The position numbers were made by a program, and so were the translations under genes. 64,000 nucleotides of DNA from Salinarchaeum laminariae. Lineage in GTDB: Archaea > Halobacteriota > Halobacteria > Halobacteriales > Salinarchaeaceae. Shown one piece after another: positions 34,859 through 43,220 of the stretch; position 1 is the first letter of the stretch, and every line of letters begins with the position of its first letter. The stretch covers positions 992,001 to 1,056,000 of the forward strand of contig NZ_CP096270.1 of assembly GCF_023204835.1 (NCBI RefSeq), in the 5' to 3' direction. Under the pieces are notes generated by a model that had not been told where the DNA came from, did not search any database, and saw nothing but the letters and a program-made list of their open reading frames with translations.

Positions 34859-35362
34859 TCACTTGATCTCCACCGACCGAACGAACTCCAGGCCGCTCAG
34901 CTGGGTCAGCAGGTCGCCCGGCGTCTCGCCGTCGATGATGACGTAACAGCGCGCCTCGTCCGTGAACTCTGGATCCTCCGTGATGATCTGGCGGATCGAC
35001 AGCTCTCGCTCGGCGAGCAGCTGGCTGACCTCCGCGACGATGCCGTGTTCTTCGGCCTCGGCGACCTCCACCGTCAGCACGGTGAGATCGAGCACCGGCG
35101 CGAGGTCCATCAGACTCGGCACCTGGGAGATGTTCTGGAAGATGCGCCGGAGCTCGGGGTCGTCGAGGATCGCGTCCGTCGTCGAGTCCACGACCCGCCG
35201 ATCGACGTCGATCTCGCGGGCGATCCCCGTGTTCGGAATCTCGATCCCACCGGAGACCACGCGCCCCTCGTCGTTGACGGAGAATCCCCGCTCCAGAAGT
35301 AGGCGAATCACCGCCTGCTGACTCGGACTGCCCTCGAACTTCTCTAGAATCTCGTCGAACAT
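34859..35362 (-). CDS. ACT-domain regulatory protein
   Basis: This 167-residue protein has an N-terminal helix-turn-helix-like segment (FDEILEKFEGSPSQQAVIRL, then LLERGFSVND with the first beta strands) preceding an ACT domain. The ACT domain is seen in VLTVEVAEAEEHGIVAEVSQ, an ACT strand-helix, followed by LSIRQIITEDPEF and ARCYVIIDGETPGDLLTQLS. ACT domains bind amino acids to control enzymes or transcription. It lies near hisB on the same strand, which makes amino-acid-dependent control plausible but unproven. Confidence 0.78.
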   Translation of the reverse strand: MFDEILEKFEGSPSQQAVIRLLLERGFSVNDEGRVVSGGIEIPNTGIAREIDVDRRVVDSTTDAILDDPELRRIFQNISQVPSLMDLAPVLDLTVLTVEVAEAEEHGIVAEVSQLLAERELSIRQIITEDPEFTDEARCYVIIDGETPGDLLTQLSGLEFVRSVEIK

Positions 35363-35515
35363 GCTCGGTCGTTCGCCCCGGGGTGGTTTGAAGGTGGGGG
35401 ATGAATACGGCTATAAATAATGTGGGTTGGCGTGGAATCGGTCGCCAGTGTGCCAGTCTTCGAAGTTTCTTCGATCGTTACTGCACAGAAGGAACTCCTC
35501 GACTGACCCGCGATG

Positions 35516-36103
35516 TCACAGCTCGCCTTTCGTACTGGGCGTCCCGGAGCGCCGCTCGTCGATTCGCGTGGCGTCGTCCATCGCCCGTGCGAACCCTTTG
35601 AACAGCGCCTCGATCTCGTGGTGGGCGTTTCGTCCATCGATATCGGCGTGCAGCGTCAGCCCGGCATTCAGCGCGAGGGACTCGAAGAAGTGCCGCGCCA
35701 TGTCGCTGGCCAGCTCGCCGACGGCGGCCTGGGAGAACGCGCCGTCGAAGTAGAATCGCGGCCGGCCGGAGACGTCGACGACGACCGACGCGACGGCTTC
35801 GTCGAGGGGCACCCGGCGGTCGGCGTAGCGGACGATCCGCTCGCGCTCGCCCAGCGCCTCGTCGTATGCCTCGCCGAGCGCGATGCCGACGTCCTCGACG
35901 GTGTGGTGGTCGTCGACCTCGAGATCGCCGTCGCACTGGACGGTGAGGTCGAACAGGCCGTGCGTGGCGAGTGCCTCGAGCATGTGATCGAAAAATCCGA
36001 TGCCCGTGTCTACGTCGGACTCGCCGGACCCGTCGATCTCGAGGGTGAGGTCGATCTCGGTTTCCGCCGTCTCGCGGCTGACCGCCGCCGCTCGGTCGCT
36101 CAT
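35516..36103 (-). CDS. hisB: Imidazoleglycerol-phosphate dehydratase HisB
   Basis: This 195-residue protein has the full single-domain IGPD length. Diagnostic histidine-rich metal-binding motifs are [29 protein letters not shown] and [19 protein letters not shown], and [11 protein letters not shown] lies between. It dehydrates imidazole glycerol phosphate in histidine synthesis, using Mn in a 24-mer assembly. ATG 36103. hisA follows further downstream in the window on the same strand, with an MFS/TrmB pair between. Confidence 0.95.
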   Translation of the reverse strand: MSDRAAAVSRETAETEIDLTLEIDGSGESDVDTGIGFFDHMLEALATHGLFDLTVQCDGDLEVDDHHTVEDVGIALGEAYDEALGERERIVRYADRRVPLDEAVASVVVDVSGRPRFYFDGAFSQAAVGELASDMARHFFESLALNAGLTLHADIDGRNAHHEIEALFKGFARAMDDATRIDERRSGTPSTKGEL

Positions 36104-36409
36104 GGCCGGCGATACGCAGGGGGCCTATTAATCGGTGGCGCTCGCGTGGAAGGGGATGGCAGGGCGCGCTATCGGGTGAGGATTCGCAGATAGCGTGGCC
36201 TCGAAAGCCCTCTGCGCGCTCGCGCACGCTCGGCCCGGATATCCTCGCTGGCGCTCGGATAGTGCCGGCCGAGCGAACGCCACCGCGCCTCGCCCTTTCA
36301 TTCCTCCAGGGGCGGTCGTTGGTGAGGAATCGATGTCCGGCGGTCGGTGCGGCTGCTGTAGCTCGGTGGAACGTGCAATCGAGCTGTGTCATCGAAATAT
36401 CGCTTGCCG
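36104..36409. other. Intergenic stretch with a possible divergent copy of the dispersed repeat
   Basis: Around 36200-36320 the sequence shows TCGAAAGCCCTC, GCTCG-rich short inverted motifs and CGCCCTTTCATTCCTCC, which resembles the ends of the R1-R5 repeats (GAAAGCCCCC, GGCCCCTTCC) but is too diverged to call. No gene was seen here; the stretch also holds the hisB promoter. Confidence 0.35.
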
Positions 36410-37663
36410 TCAGTCGGCGCTGGGACAGGTTTTCTCTGCCGGCGCTCGGCGGATCTCCGCGACGCGAACGAGCACGATCAGGCCGAGTGCGATCAGGAGC
36501 GGGATCACGAGCAGCTGCATCCCCGTCGCCGGATCGACGTCGCTCAGAACGAACCCCATGACCGCCGGTGTGACGCCCACGCCGAGCGAGGAGGAGATGG
36601 CTGCGACGGCCGTGACCGGTCCGCTGTACTCCGGCGCGGCGTCGGTAGCGTAGGAGACCAGGAGCGGGAAGCAGCCAGACATCAGCAGGCCGATCGTGAG
36701 GATCCCCGGGAGCACCCAGAGTCCGTCGGCGAAGACGAACGTCGCGACGAACGTCGGCACCATCAACGCCAGCACGGCGACGATGAGCCGGACGTAGCCG
36801 ATTCGCTCGGAGAGCCGGCCGTAGGCGAACCGGCCCGGAACGTAGCCCGCGATCATGATCGAGAGGGTACCTCCGGCGATCCAGCCCGGAAGCTCGCTCT
36901 CGGCGTAGGTCGGCAGCCAGAGGAAGAGGCCGCCCTCCACGCCGGTCGAGAAGAACATGACGAGCGCCATCCCGAGAATCTCGGGCCGCCGGAGGAGCGC
37001 CCGGACGTCCTCCCGTGCGAGGGGCTCTTCCTCGGTCTCGACGGCGGGCTCGTCGAGCGACCAGACGACGACGCCGAGCCCGGCCAGCAACACCGCGAAG
37101 ATCCAGAACGCGTACCGCCAGGAGAGAAATGCGACGCAGGCGACGACGAGCAGTGGAGCAAGCGCCGCTCCGATCGCCCACGTCATGTCGTAGTAGCCGT
37201 AGATCCGCCCGCGCCGAGTGGGGTAGAAGTGGCTCAACAGCGGCCGGTTCAACCCCCGAACGACCCCGATCGCGGCACCCTGGAAGACTGCGCCTGCGAG
37301 CACGACGAGCATGATCGGGGCCGCGCCGATGGCCAGGAGGGCAACGGCGTTGGCGAGCAGTGCTCCTGCGACGATCAGCCGCGGCCGGAGATGGCCCGCT
37401 TTGAAGCCCACGAACGTCACCGAGAGCAGGTAGCCGACGGTTCCCGCCGGTGCGATGAGACCGAGTTGCCACTCGGGCGCCTCGAAGGTCGCCCCGAGTT
37501 CCGGGAGGACTGGTCCGCGGGCCATCATCGCACCGCCACCGATCGCCAGCGCCGCGAAGATGACCGCCGTCCACCGCAGACGGTTCGATCGGTTTCGCTC
37601 GGCGTGCGACTCGCCCGAACTCTCCGAGCTACCTCCGCTGTCCGTTGATTTCTCGCCGCTCAC
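36410..37663 (-). CDS. Major facilitator superfamily transporter
   Basis: This 417-residue protein has about twelve hydrophobic helices. An MFS motif A-like loop (here FGRLSER in ...YGRLSERIGYVRL) follows helix pair 8. The N-terminal PVLPELGATFEAPEWQLGLI and PAGTVGYLLSVTFVGFKAG segments are typical. GTG 37663 starts a Ser/Gly-rich cytoplasmic lead. It faces away from a TrmB-type regulator with a 106-base shared gap, suggesting that this regulator controls it. TrmB regulators often govern sugar uptake, so a sugar or related substrate is a guess. Confidence 0.85.
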   Translation of the reverse strand: MSGEKSTDSGGSSESSGESHAERNRSNRLRWTAVIFAALAIGGGAMMARGPVLPELGATFEAPEWQLGLIAPAGTVGYLLSVTFVGFKAGHLRPRLIVAGALLANAVALLAIGAAPIMLVVLAGAVFQGAAIGVVRGLNRPLLSHFYPTRRGRIYGYYDMTWAIGAALAPLLVVACVAFLSWRYAFWIFAVLLAGLGVVVWSLDEPAVETEEEPLAREDVRALLRRPEILGMALVMFFSTGVEGGLFLWLPTYAESELPGWIAGGTLSIMIAGYVPGRFAYGRLSERIGYVRLIVAVLALMVPTFVATFVFADGLWVLPGILTIGLLMSGCFPLLVSYATDAAPEYSGPVTAVAAISSSLGVGVTPAVMGFVLSDVDPATGMQLLVIPLLIALGLIVLVRVAEIRRAPAEKTCPSAD

Positions 37664-37747
37664 GTCTCACCCGCCTCCCACCCGATCGTGCTGCCATCGG
37701 CTCGGCGTTCGCTCATTCGAGTCGACCGAGGAGAGCGATCGAGAAAA

Positions 37748-37766
37748 CTTTTTCTAATAGTAAAAG
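37748..37766. promoter_or_regulatory. AT-rich inverted repeat just before the trmB-like gene
   Basis: CTTTTTCTAATAGTAAAAG is an imperfect inverted repeat (arms CTTTT and AAAAG) a few bases before the ATG at 37770, in the gap between divergent genes. It could be a TATA region overlapped by an operator; autoregulation is inference. Confidence 0.4.
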
Positions 37767-37769
37767 AAG

Positions 37770-38867
37770 ATGGCTCACATGTCGTCGGACCGGCTACGCG
37801 ACGCACTCGCCGACCTCGGCCTCTCTCGCACGGAGATCGACGCGTACCTCGTCGTCTTGGAGGGTGGCGAGGCGACGATGCGTACGGTCTCCGAGCGCGC
37901 GGACGTCTCCCAGAGCTACGTCTACGAGATCGCGGGTGAGCTCGCCGATCGCGGCCTCGTCACCGTCGACGAGAGCGTCACCCCGACGGTGCTGCGAGCG
38001 CGCGCACCGGCGGAGGCGGTCGAAGCGCTCTCGACGCGGCTCTCGGCGTTCGAGCGAGCCGCGAGCGAACGATACGCCGAATCCAGCCGCGAAGACGCCG
38101 GCTTCGAGACGATCCGCTCGGCAAGGACGGTCCGTCGCCGGATCCAGCACCAGCTCGAACGTGCGAACACCGAACTCTACCTCGTCGTCCCGGCCAGCGA
38201 GCTCGCCGACCTCCACGAGCCGCTCGTCGCGGCGCGAAAACGCGGCGTTACGACCTACTGCATGCTCACCGATCCCGAGCCCGAGACGGCACTCGCCGAC
38301 CACCAGCCGGCAGCCGACTGGGCGACCGTCGTTCGTACCTGGGAGGGGACGCCGCCGGTGCTCGTCCTCCGCGACGGAACTGCCGGCGTCATGGGAGCGC
38401 ACGGCCTCCTCACTCCTGGCTCCGACGGGCTGCAACACGCCGTCGCGTTCGGTCAACCGGAGGTCGCCGGCGCGTTCTACGGCTCTTCGCTCGGCAACGT
38501 CTGGCCGATGGGCGTCGAGAGCGCCGTGGCCGATCCGCCCGAGCTCCCCGCTCGGTTCGACCTCTTCCGGTCGGGCGTGACCACGTCTGCGATACACGTC
38601 GATGCCGGCACCGAGTTGCTGGCTGACGTGACGCTCGTCGACGCCGAGACCGGCGACGAGCGGCCAGTATCCGGTGCGCGTGTAACGGACGTCCGGCAGA
38701 GTCTCGTGGAACCGACGAACGCTGCGTTCCCGATCGAGAGCGCACTCCAGCTCGAGACCGACGCAGGGACGGTCTCTGTTGGCGGCATCTCGGAGGGATT
38801 CGGCGCGTATCACGAGCCGTTCGCTGCGTCATCGGTGACGCTCCGGCGGGCAGACGAATCTCGGTAG
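37770..38867 (+). CDS. TrmB-family transcriptional regulator
   Basis: This 365-residue regulator has an N-terminal winged helix (LADLGLSRTEIDAYLVVLEG, followed by TVSERADVSQSYVYEIAGEL) and an amphipathic SVTPTVLRARAPAEAVEAL linker typical of TrmB. A phospholipase-D-like effector domain follows (VRRRIQHQLERANTELYLVV). The C-terminal domain (about 270-365) carries beta repeats. TrmB proteins bind sugars in this part and repress or activate sugar genes. It is divergently placed from the MFS gene. ATG 37770 or 37779 are both possible. Confidence 0.85.
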   Translation: MAHMSSDRLRDALADLGLSRTEIDAYLVVLEGGEATMRTVSERADVSQSYVYEIAGELADRGLVTVDESVTPTVLRARAPAEAVEALSTRLSAFERAASERYAESSREDAGFETIRSARTVRRRIQHQLERANTELYLVVPASELADLHEPLVAARKRGVTTYCMLTDPEPETALADHQPAADWATVVRTWEGTPPVLVLRDGTAGVMGAHGLLTPGSDGLQHAVAFGQPEVAGAFYGSSLGNVWPMGVESAVADPPELPARFDLFRSGVTTSAIHVDAGTELLADVTLVDAETGDERPVSGARVTDVRQSLVEPTNAAFPIESALQLETDAGTVSVGGISEGFGAYHEPFAASSVTLRRADESR

Positions 38868-38993
38868 GAACTACCGAGAAATCTCATGCTTTCTGCCATA
38901 CTTGCAAAACACGTAGTGCGACAGGAGAATGTCTCGGTAGAAACAGCGTTCTACTCGGCCGAAACCACCGGGACAATTCGACGATAAATCCGG

Positions 38994-39725
38994 CTATTCG
39001 AGCGCCGCCAGCGCGTCGTCTAGGGTGAACGCTCCCTCGTAGAGTGCGCTGCCCACGACGACAGCCGCGGCACCAGTCTCGCGGAGCGCGAGTACGTCGT
39101 CGATCGACGCGACGCCACCGCTCGCGATCACGGGGATCGAAACCGCGTCGACGAGTCGCTCGACGGGCTCGGTCTGTACGCCCTCGAGTTTCCCCTCGAC
39201 GTCGACGTTCGTGAAGAGGATGCCTGCAGCACCGAGCTCGGCGTACCGTTCGGCGGCGGTCGCTGGATCGAGGCCGGTCCCTTCCGTCCACCCCTCGACG
39301 ACGACTTCACCGTCTTTTGCGTCGAGACTCACGACGACGCTCTCGGGACGACGCTCGCTGATCGCCGCGACGATCTCGGGCTCTTCGACGGCGGCGGTGC
39401 CGAGAATGACGCGGTCGATCCCGAGGTCGAGGAGCTCGATCGCGTCCTCGACGGTGCGAATTCCGCCACCGAGCTGGACGTCGACGTCCTCGGGGACGGT
39501 CTCGACGATCGCTTTGACCGCGCTCGCGTTCACCCGTTTCCCCTCGAATGCGCCGTCGAGATCGACGAGGTGGAGCGTCGTCGCACCCTGATCCAGCCAT
39601 CGGTTCGCTGCGTCGACCGGATCGCCGTAGCGTCGGTCCGTCCCGCGTTCACCCTGCACGAGCTGGACGACCTCTCCGTCGCGGAGGTCCACCGCCGGGA
39701 CGACGGTGAACGGATCCGTGGCCAT
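38994..39725 (-). CDS. hisA: ProFAR isomerase HisA
   Basis: This 243-residue TIM-barrel protein has an N-terminus TVVPAVDLRDGEVVQLVQGE with the first catalytic Asp (AVDL), and LHLVDLDGAFEG follows. The second active-site Asp lies in the opposite half (VVSLDAKDGEVVVEGW). Phosphate-binding glycines are in LGGGIRT and ASGGVAS. It catalyses isomerisation of the aminoaldose ProFAR in histidine synthesis. ATG at 39725. Confidence 0.95.
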   Translation of the reverse strand: MATDPFTVVPAVDLRDGEVVQLVQGERGTDRRYGDPVDAANRWLDQGATTLHLVDLDGAFEGKRVNASAVKAIVETVPEDVDVQLGGGIRTVEDAIELLDLGIDRVILGTAAVEEPEIVAAISERRPESVVVSLDAKDGEVVVEGWTEGTGLDPATAAERYAELGAAGILFTNVDVEGKLEGVQTEPVERLVDAVSIPVIASGGVASIDDVLALRETGAAAVVVGSALYEGAFTLDDALAALE

Positions 39726-40103
39726 GGATCAGACCGGGCGGCGTGGGTGCCTATCGCTTTCGTCTCACTCGCCGGGGTTCTCACCACGCACTCCCCAACA
39801 CACCGACTTTTGAACGCATACAGACTCGAATGCCCCATCGCAGGCCGTTCTGTGAAACTGCTGTGCAGCCCTGCGAGGGGTATCGGCGATCGGGTTCGAC
39901 GGCAGCATAGGGCCGTCCCGCACCGAGAACTCAGGGGTATGATCACACCGGTCCGATTACCTGCAGCGATCCGAAACTCACAGCACCTCGCCGTAAAAAT
40001 ATGTCACCGGACGAAATAATACAGTCCCAGAACGTTGTACCTAGGAAGAATTTCGAGTGAATCACCAATACGTTTTAACAAGTTTGTCTTGGTAGCAGAC
40101 CAC
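39726..40103. other. Intergenic region and promoter of the transducer gene
   Basis: About 380 bases separate divergent hisA and the transducer. The right end contains CGTTTTAACAAG with TTTTAA at 40073-40078, 26-31 bases before the ATG at 40104, a good TATA position for a leaderless start. Around 40000-40060 the stretch is unusually AT-rich (AAATATG, AAATAATAC). No gene was seen. Confidence 0.5.
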
Positions 40104-41837
40104 ATGACTTCGACCCGTCGCGTGCTCACGGCGCCACTTCTCGTGCTCCTCGGCGTCGTCACCGTGGCGTACCTCGGGATCTGGGCCGGAACGATTGCAC
40201 TCTCGAGTGTAACGCCATCGCCGACCTATCTCGCAGTGCTTGCCGGCGGTCAGGTCGCGATCGTCGGCGCGGGCGTCGGCGGTGCCGTCACCGCCGCTGA
40301 CCCCCGGCTCGACGAACTCGACGCTGTCACGAGCGATCTGGCGGACGGATCACGGGCCGTCGACCTGCCGACCGACCGCGGAGACGAGGTGGGTGAGATC
40401 GCGTCCTCACTTGAGACCGTCGTCGGGCGTCTCGACGACGCCGAGCGACGAGCGGCAACCCAGCGCCGACTGGCCGACCAGCGCGCCGCCGAACTCGCTG
40501 CACTCTCAGATGCGCTCTCGGCACATGCCGAGGCCTTCGACGCCGCCATGGAACGGGCAGCGGGCGGCGATCTCACGGCTCGCATCGAAGCCGAGGCCGA
40601 GGACGACCGGTTCGCGTCGCTCGCGCGGGAGTTCGACGCGATGCTCTCCGACATCGAGGAGACGACGGATCGGCTCAAACGGTTCGCCAACGACGTGGCC
40701 ACGCATGGCGAGGAGGTCACCGCGAGCGCCGAGGAGGTCCAACACGCGAGCGAGCAGGTCTCGGTCTCCGTTCAGGAGATTTCCGAGACGACGGAGACCC
40801 AGTCCAACACCTTCGACCGCGTCGCGGATCGCATCGACGAGCTCGCCGCGACCACGCAGGCGATCGCTGGGCGCGCGGAGTCCGTATCCCAGATCGCGAA
40901 ACGCACCGCCGAGTCGGGCGAGCGAGGCCGGGAGTCCGCCCGGGACGCTGCCATGGCGATGGAGTCGATCGACGCCAGCTCCAAATGCGCGACCGAGGAG
41001 ATGGCCGAGCTCGAGCGGCTCGTCGACGAGATCGACGAGGTCGCCGAGTTCATTTCCGAGCTCGCAGAGGAGGTGAACGTCCTCGCACTCAACGCCAACA
41101 TCGAGGCCTCCCGGTCGGAGGCCGGCGACAACGAAGGGTTCGCCGTCGTGGCGAAGGAGGTCAAGGATCTCGCCGCCGAGACGAAGTTCTCCGCCCAGCG
41201 CATCGAGACCCTCGTCGGCGAGGTCAAGGTCCAGACGGAGCTCTCCGCTGCGGAGGTCCAGTCGACGCGCGAGGCGGTCACCGAGGGCCGAGACACCGTT
41301 TCCACGGCGATCGACGCCCTCGAAGAGATCGCCGGCTACGCCGAGGACACCCACCGCGGCGTCCTCGAGATTTCCGAGGCGACGGACGAGCAGGCCGAAG
41401 CCACCGACGACGTCGTCGCGATGGTCGATCACGCAGCAGAACTCAGCCGTGAGGTCGACGCCGAGGCTGGCACGGTCGCCGCAGCTGCCGAACAGCAGAC
41501 CAGCGCGCTCACGGAGGTCTCGAGCGGCACAGAGCAGCTCTCGATGGAAGCCCAGTCGCTCCGTGACGCACTCGATCGGTTCCGAACCGACGTCGACCCC
41601 GACGACGTCACCGGTGGTTGGCTCCCTGAGTCCCCACCGCCGCGGTCGCCCGCGTCGAAAACGAGGTCGTCTCCCAGCTCCCCTTCGTCGAAGCAAGGTC
41701 AGGTGTCCGGAACGTCGGCCCGCACGAACGGCGACGCCGCGATCCCACCGTCGAACGCTGGCACTGCTGACGACGGCGACTGGCCTGGCGACTGGTCGTC
41801 GACGGCGACCTGCATTGCGCGACCCGAGGAGGAGTGA
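40104..41837 (+). CDS. Halobacterial transducer (methyl-accepting chemotaxis protein) with two TM helices and no large sensor domain
   Basis: This is a 577-residue protein. Residues 8-33 and about 40-60 are hydrophobic helices joined by a very short loop, followed by a HAMP-like segment (DELDAVTSDLADG and GDEVGEIASSLETVV). A long coiled-coil signalling domain has the hairpin tip EFISELAEEVNVLALNANIE, then GFAVVAKEVKDLAAET near residues 325-365. Flanking heptads are rich in Glu/Gln/Ala with methylatable pairs. The last 60 residues are Ser/Pro-rich. The pattern matches transducers that pair with another receptor, such as sensory rhodopsin-linked Htr proteins, or that sense at the membrane. ATG 40104 begins at the first helix. 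Confidence 0.87.
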   Translation: MTSTRRVLTAPLLVLLGVVTVAYLGIWAGTIALSSVTPSPTYLAVLAGGQVAIVGAGVGGAVTAADPRLDELDAVTSDLADGSRAVDLPTDRGDEVGEIASSLETVVGRLDDAERRAATQRRLADQRAAELAALSDALSAHAEAFDAAMERAAGGDLTARIEAEAEDDRFASLAREFDAMLSDIEETTDRLKRFANDVATHGEEVTASAEEVQHASEQVSVSVQEISETTETQSNTFDRVADRIDELAATTQAIAGRAESVSQIAKRTAESGERGRESARDAAMAMESIDASSKCATEEMAELERLVDEIDEVAEFISELAEEVNVLALNANIEASRSEAGDNEGFAVVAKEVKDLAAETKFSAQRIETLVGEVKVQTELSAAEVQSTREAVTEGRDTVSTAIDALEEIAGYAEDTHRGVLEISEATDEQAEATDDVVAMVDHAAELSREVDAEAGTVAAAAEQQTSALTEVSSGTEQLSMEAQSLRDALDRFRTDVDPDDVTGGWLPESPPPRSPASKTRSSPSSPSSKQGQVSGTSARTNGDAAIPPSNAGTADDGDWPGDWSSTATCIARPEEE

Positions 41838-42075
41838 CTGGCGCTGCCCCGGACGGCCCGATTCTACAGGGGAATCCTGGACAGCGATCCGACCTGCCAC
41901 CCTGGCTACCGATCAGAGTTGCTGTCCGACTCACGATCGGGCACGATGAAAGTACACCGCGAGAGGACGGGAATCGACGTTCGCACACCGGCGCACTCTT
42001 TAATCGACGAATGGCCAGTTATTAACCCGATCTATTCCGCCTTTGCTCCACAAGTGACGAATATCGGGTCGAACG

Positions 42076-42516
42076 ATGGCGATAATTGTACCAACCTCTA
42101 CGTACGTACGGCGTCCGATCGAACCGATCTCTGTGATCGACGAGGAGTTGCCCGCCGACTGGGATCGCGAACGGCTCCCCGGCGGCGTGGATGCGGAGCG
42201 TCGGCCGTCGTTCGTCGCCTTCAGGCACGCCTCTGGCGACGTGCGAGTCCGAATTACGCCTCCCAACGCCGATCTCGGACGCAACGCCCACAGACTCACC
42301 CTGACGCTGTTTCCGGGCACGGAGCTCGCGACGACGCGGGAGGTCCGATCGGTCGCGAGCGAGGAGCGCGTCGGGGAGCTCGCCGTCGAGTTGATGAAGC
42401 TCTTCGTCGGCCGCTACGACGGTCCGACCGACGTCGAGCGAGCGGCTCAGTTTGCGATCGAGCGCGTCGCGCCCCCCGACGTCGTCCTCGATTCACTCGT
42501 CACCCCGGACGAGTGA
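42076..42516 (+). CDS. Hypothetical protein, 146 residues
   Basis: The ATG is at 42076 and the product MAIIVPTSTYVRRPIEPISV continues with a mixed strand/helix pattern, including SFVAFRHASGDVRVRI, LTLTLFPGTELATTR and VGELAVELMKLFVGRYDGP. No TM helix, signal or metal motif is visible. Codon use is haloarchaeal and there is a TTATTAAC element about 58 bases upstream. It follows the transducer gene in the same direction after 238 bases and was not recognised. It could be a cytosolic partner of the transducer, which is only positional inference. Confidence 0.6.
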   Translation: MAIIVPTSTYVRRPIEPISVIDEELPADWDRERLPGGVDAERRPSFVAFRHASGDVRVRITPPNADLGRNAHRLTLTLFPGTELATTREVRSVASEERVGELAVELMKLFVGRYDGPTDVERAAQFAIERVAPPDVVLDSLVTPDE

Positions 42517-42604
42517 TTTCGACGTGGAGCCACGTCCTCGCCGTGACTGTTCGATATCGTAGCAACGCTGCGAGCCAGCCGCTGCGCCGTGGCTCGGCGA
42601 CTGC

Positions 42605-43165
42605 TCACCGCTCGACGGCAAGCAGTGCGATCCGTTCGCGAACGAGGGTCTCGAGGTCGCTCTCCCCGTCGAGAGCGACGTCGGTGGCGGCGATCTCCGC
42701 ATCGCCGATCTCGAAGACGGATCGGAGGCGATCCGGATTCGCGTACGCAGCTCCCCGCTCGAGTTCGGCAGGCTCGACGAGTTCACGGACGGCCGTTGCA
42801 GCCGCCCGTTCGGCAGCATCCTCGCCGCTCCCGGTCGCCGGCTTAGCGTCGTCTTCGAACCCTCCTGCGACGAGCACGACGACGGGCGTTCGCCCCTCGC
42901 CGACGCCCAGCGATAGCGCCTCGTCGATCTGGCGGGTTCCCGCGGCGTAGCAGAGCACCTCGACCGCGGGATCGCGGGCGATAGCCTCACCGCGCTCGAT
43001 CGCCCGGCGAGCGGTCCGGAGGGCGTGTTCGAGATGAGCCCTCCCGGCGATCGCCCGTGCGTCGAACGCCTGCACGACGCAGCCGTGCTCCTCGCCGACG
43101 TCGGTGAGTGCGTCGAGGAAGGCGTCGAGATCGTCGACTTGGGCGTACCCCTCGATCAGCTCCAC
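42605..43165 (-). CDS. cgi121: KEOPS complex subunit Cgi121
   Basis: This 186-residue protein starts at GTG 43165 (MELIEGYAQVDDLDAFLDAL). Family landmarks are GCVVQAFDARAIAGRAHLEHALRTA-like helix entry, EVLCYAAGTRQIDEAL and the central GVGEGRTPVVVLV strand. Cgi121 binds the Bud32 kinase and tRNA 3' end in the KEOPS complex making t6A tRNA. It follows hel308 on the same strand with 55 bases between, an arrangement seen in other haloarchaea. Longer frames upstream were rejected because they overlap hel308 without family similarity. Confidence 0.85.
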   Translation of the reverse strand: MELIEGYAQVDDLDAFLDALTDVGEEHGCVVQAFDARAIAGRAHLEHALRTARRAIERGEAIARDPAVEVLCYAAGTRQIDEALSLGVGEGRTPVVVLVAGGFEDDAKPATGSGEDAAERAAATAVRELVEPAELERGAAYANPDRLRSVFEIGDAEIAATDVALDGESDLETLVRERIALLAVER

Positions 43166-43220
43166 GCCGACGCACCTCCGTCTGTGCCTGCAGGGCACGG
43201 CCGAGCGGCGGCGGCCCCGG

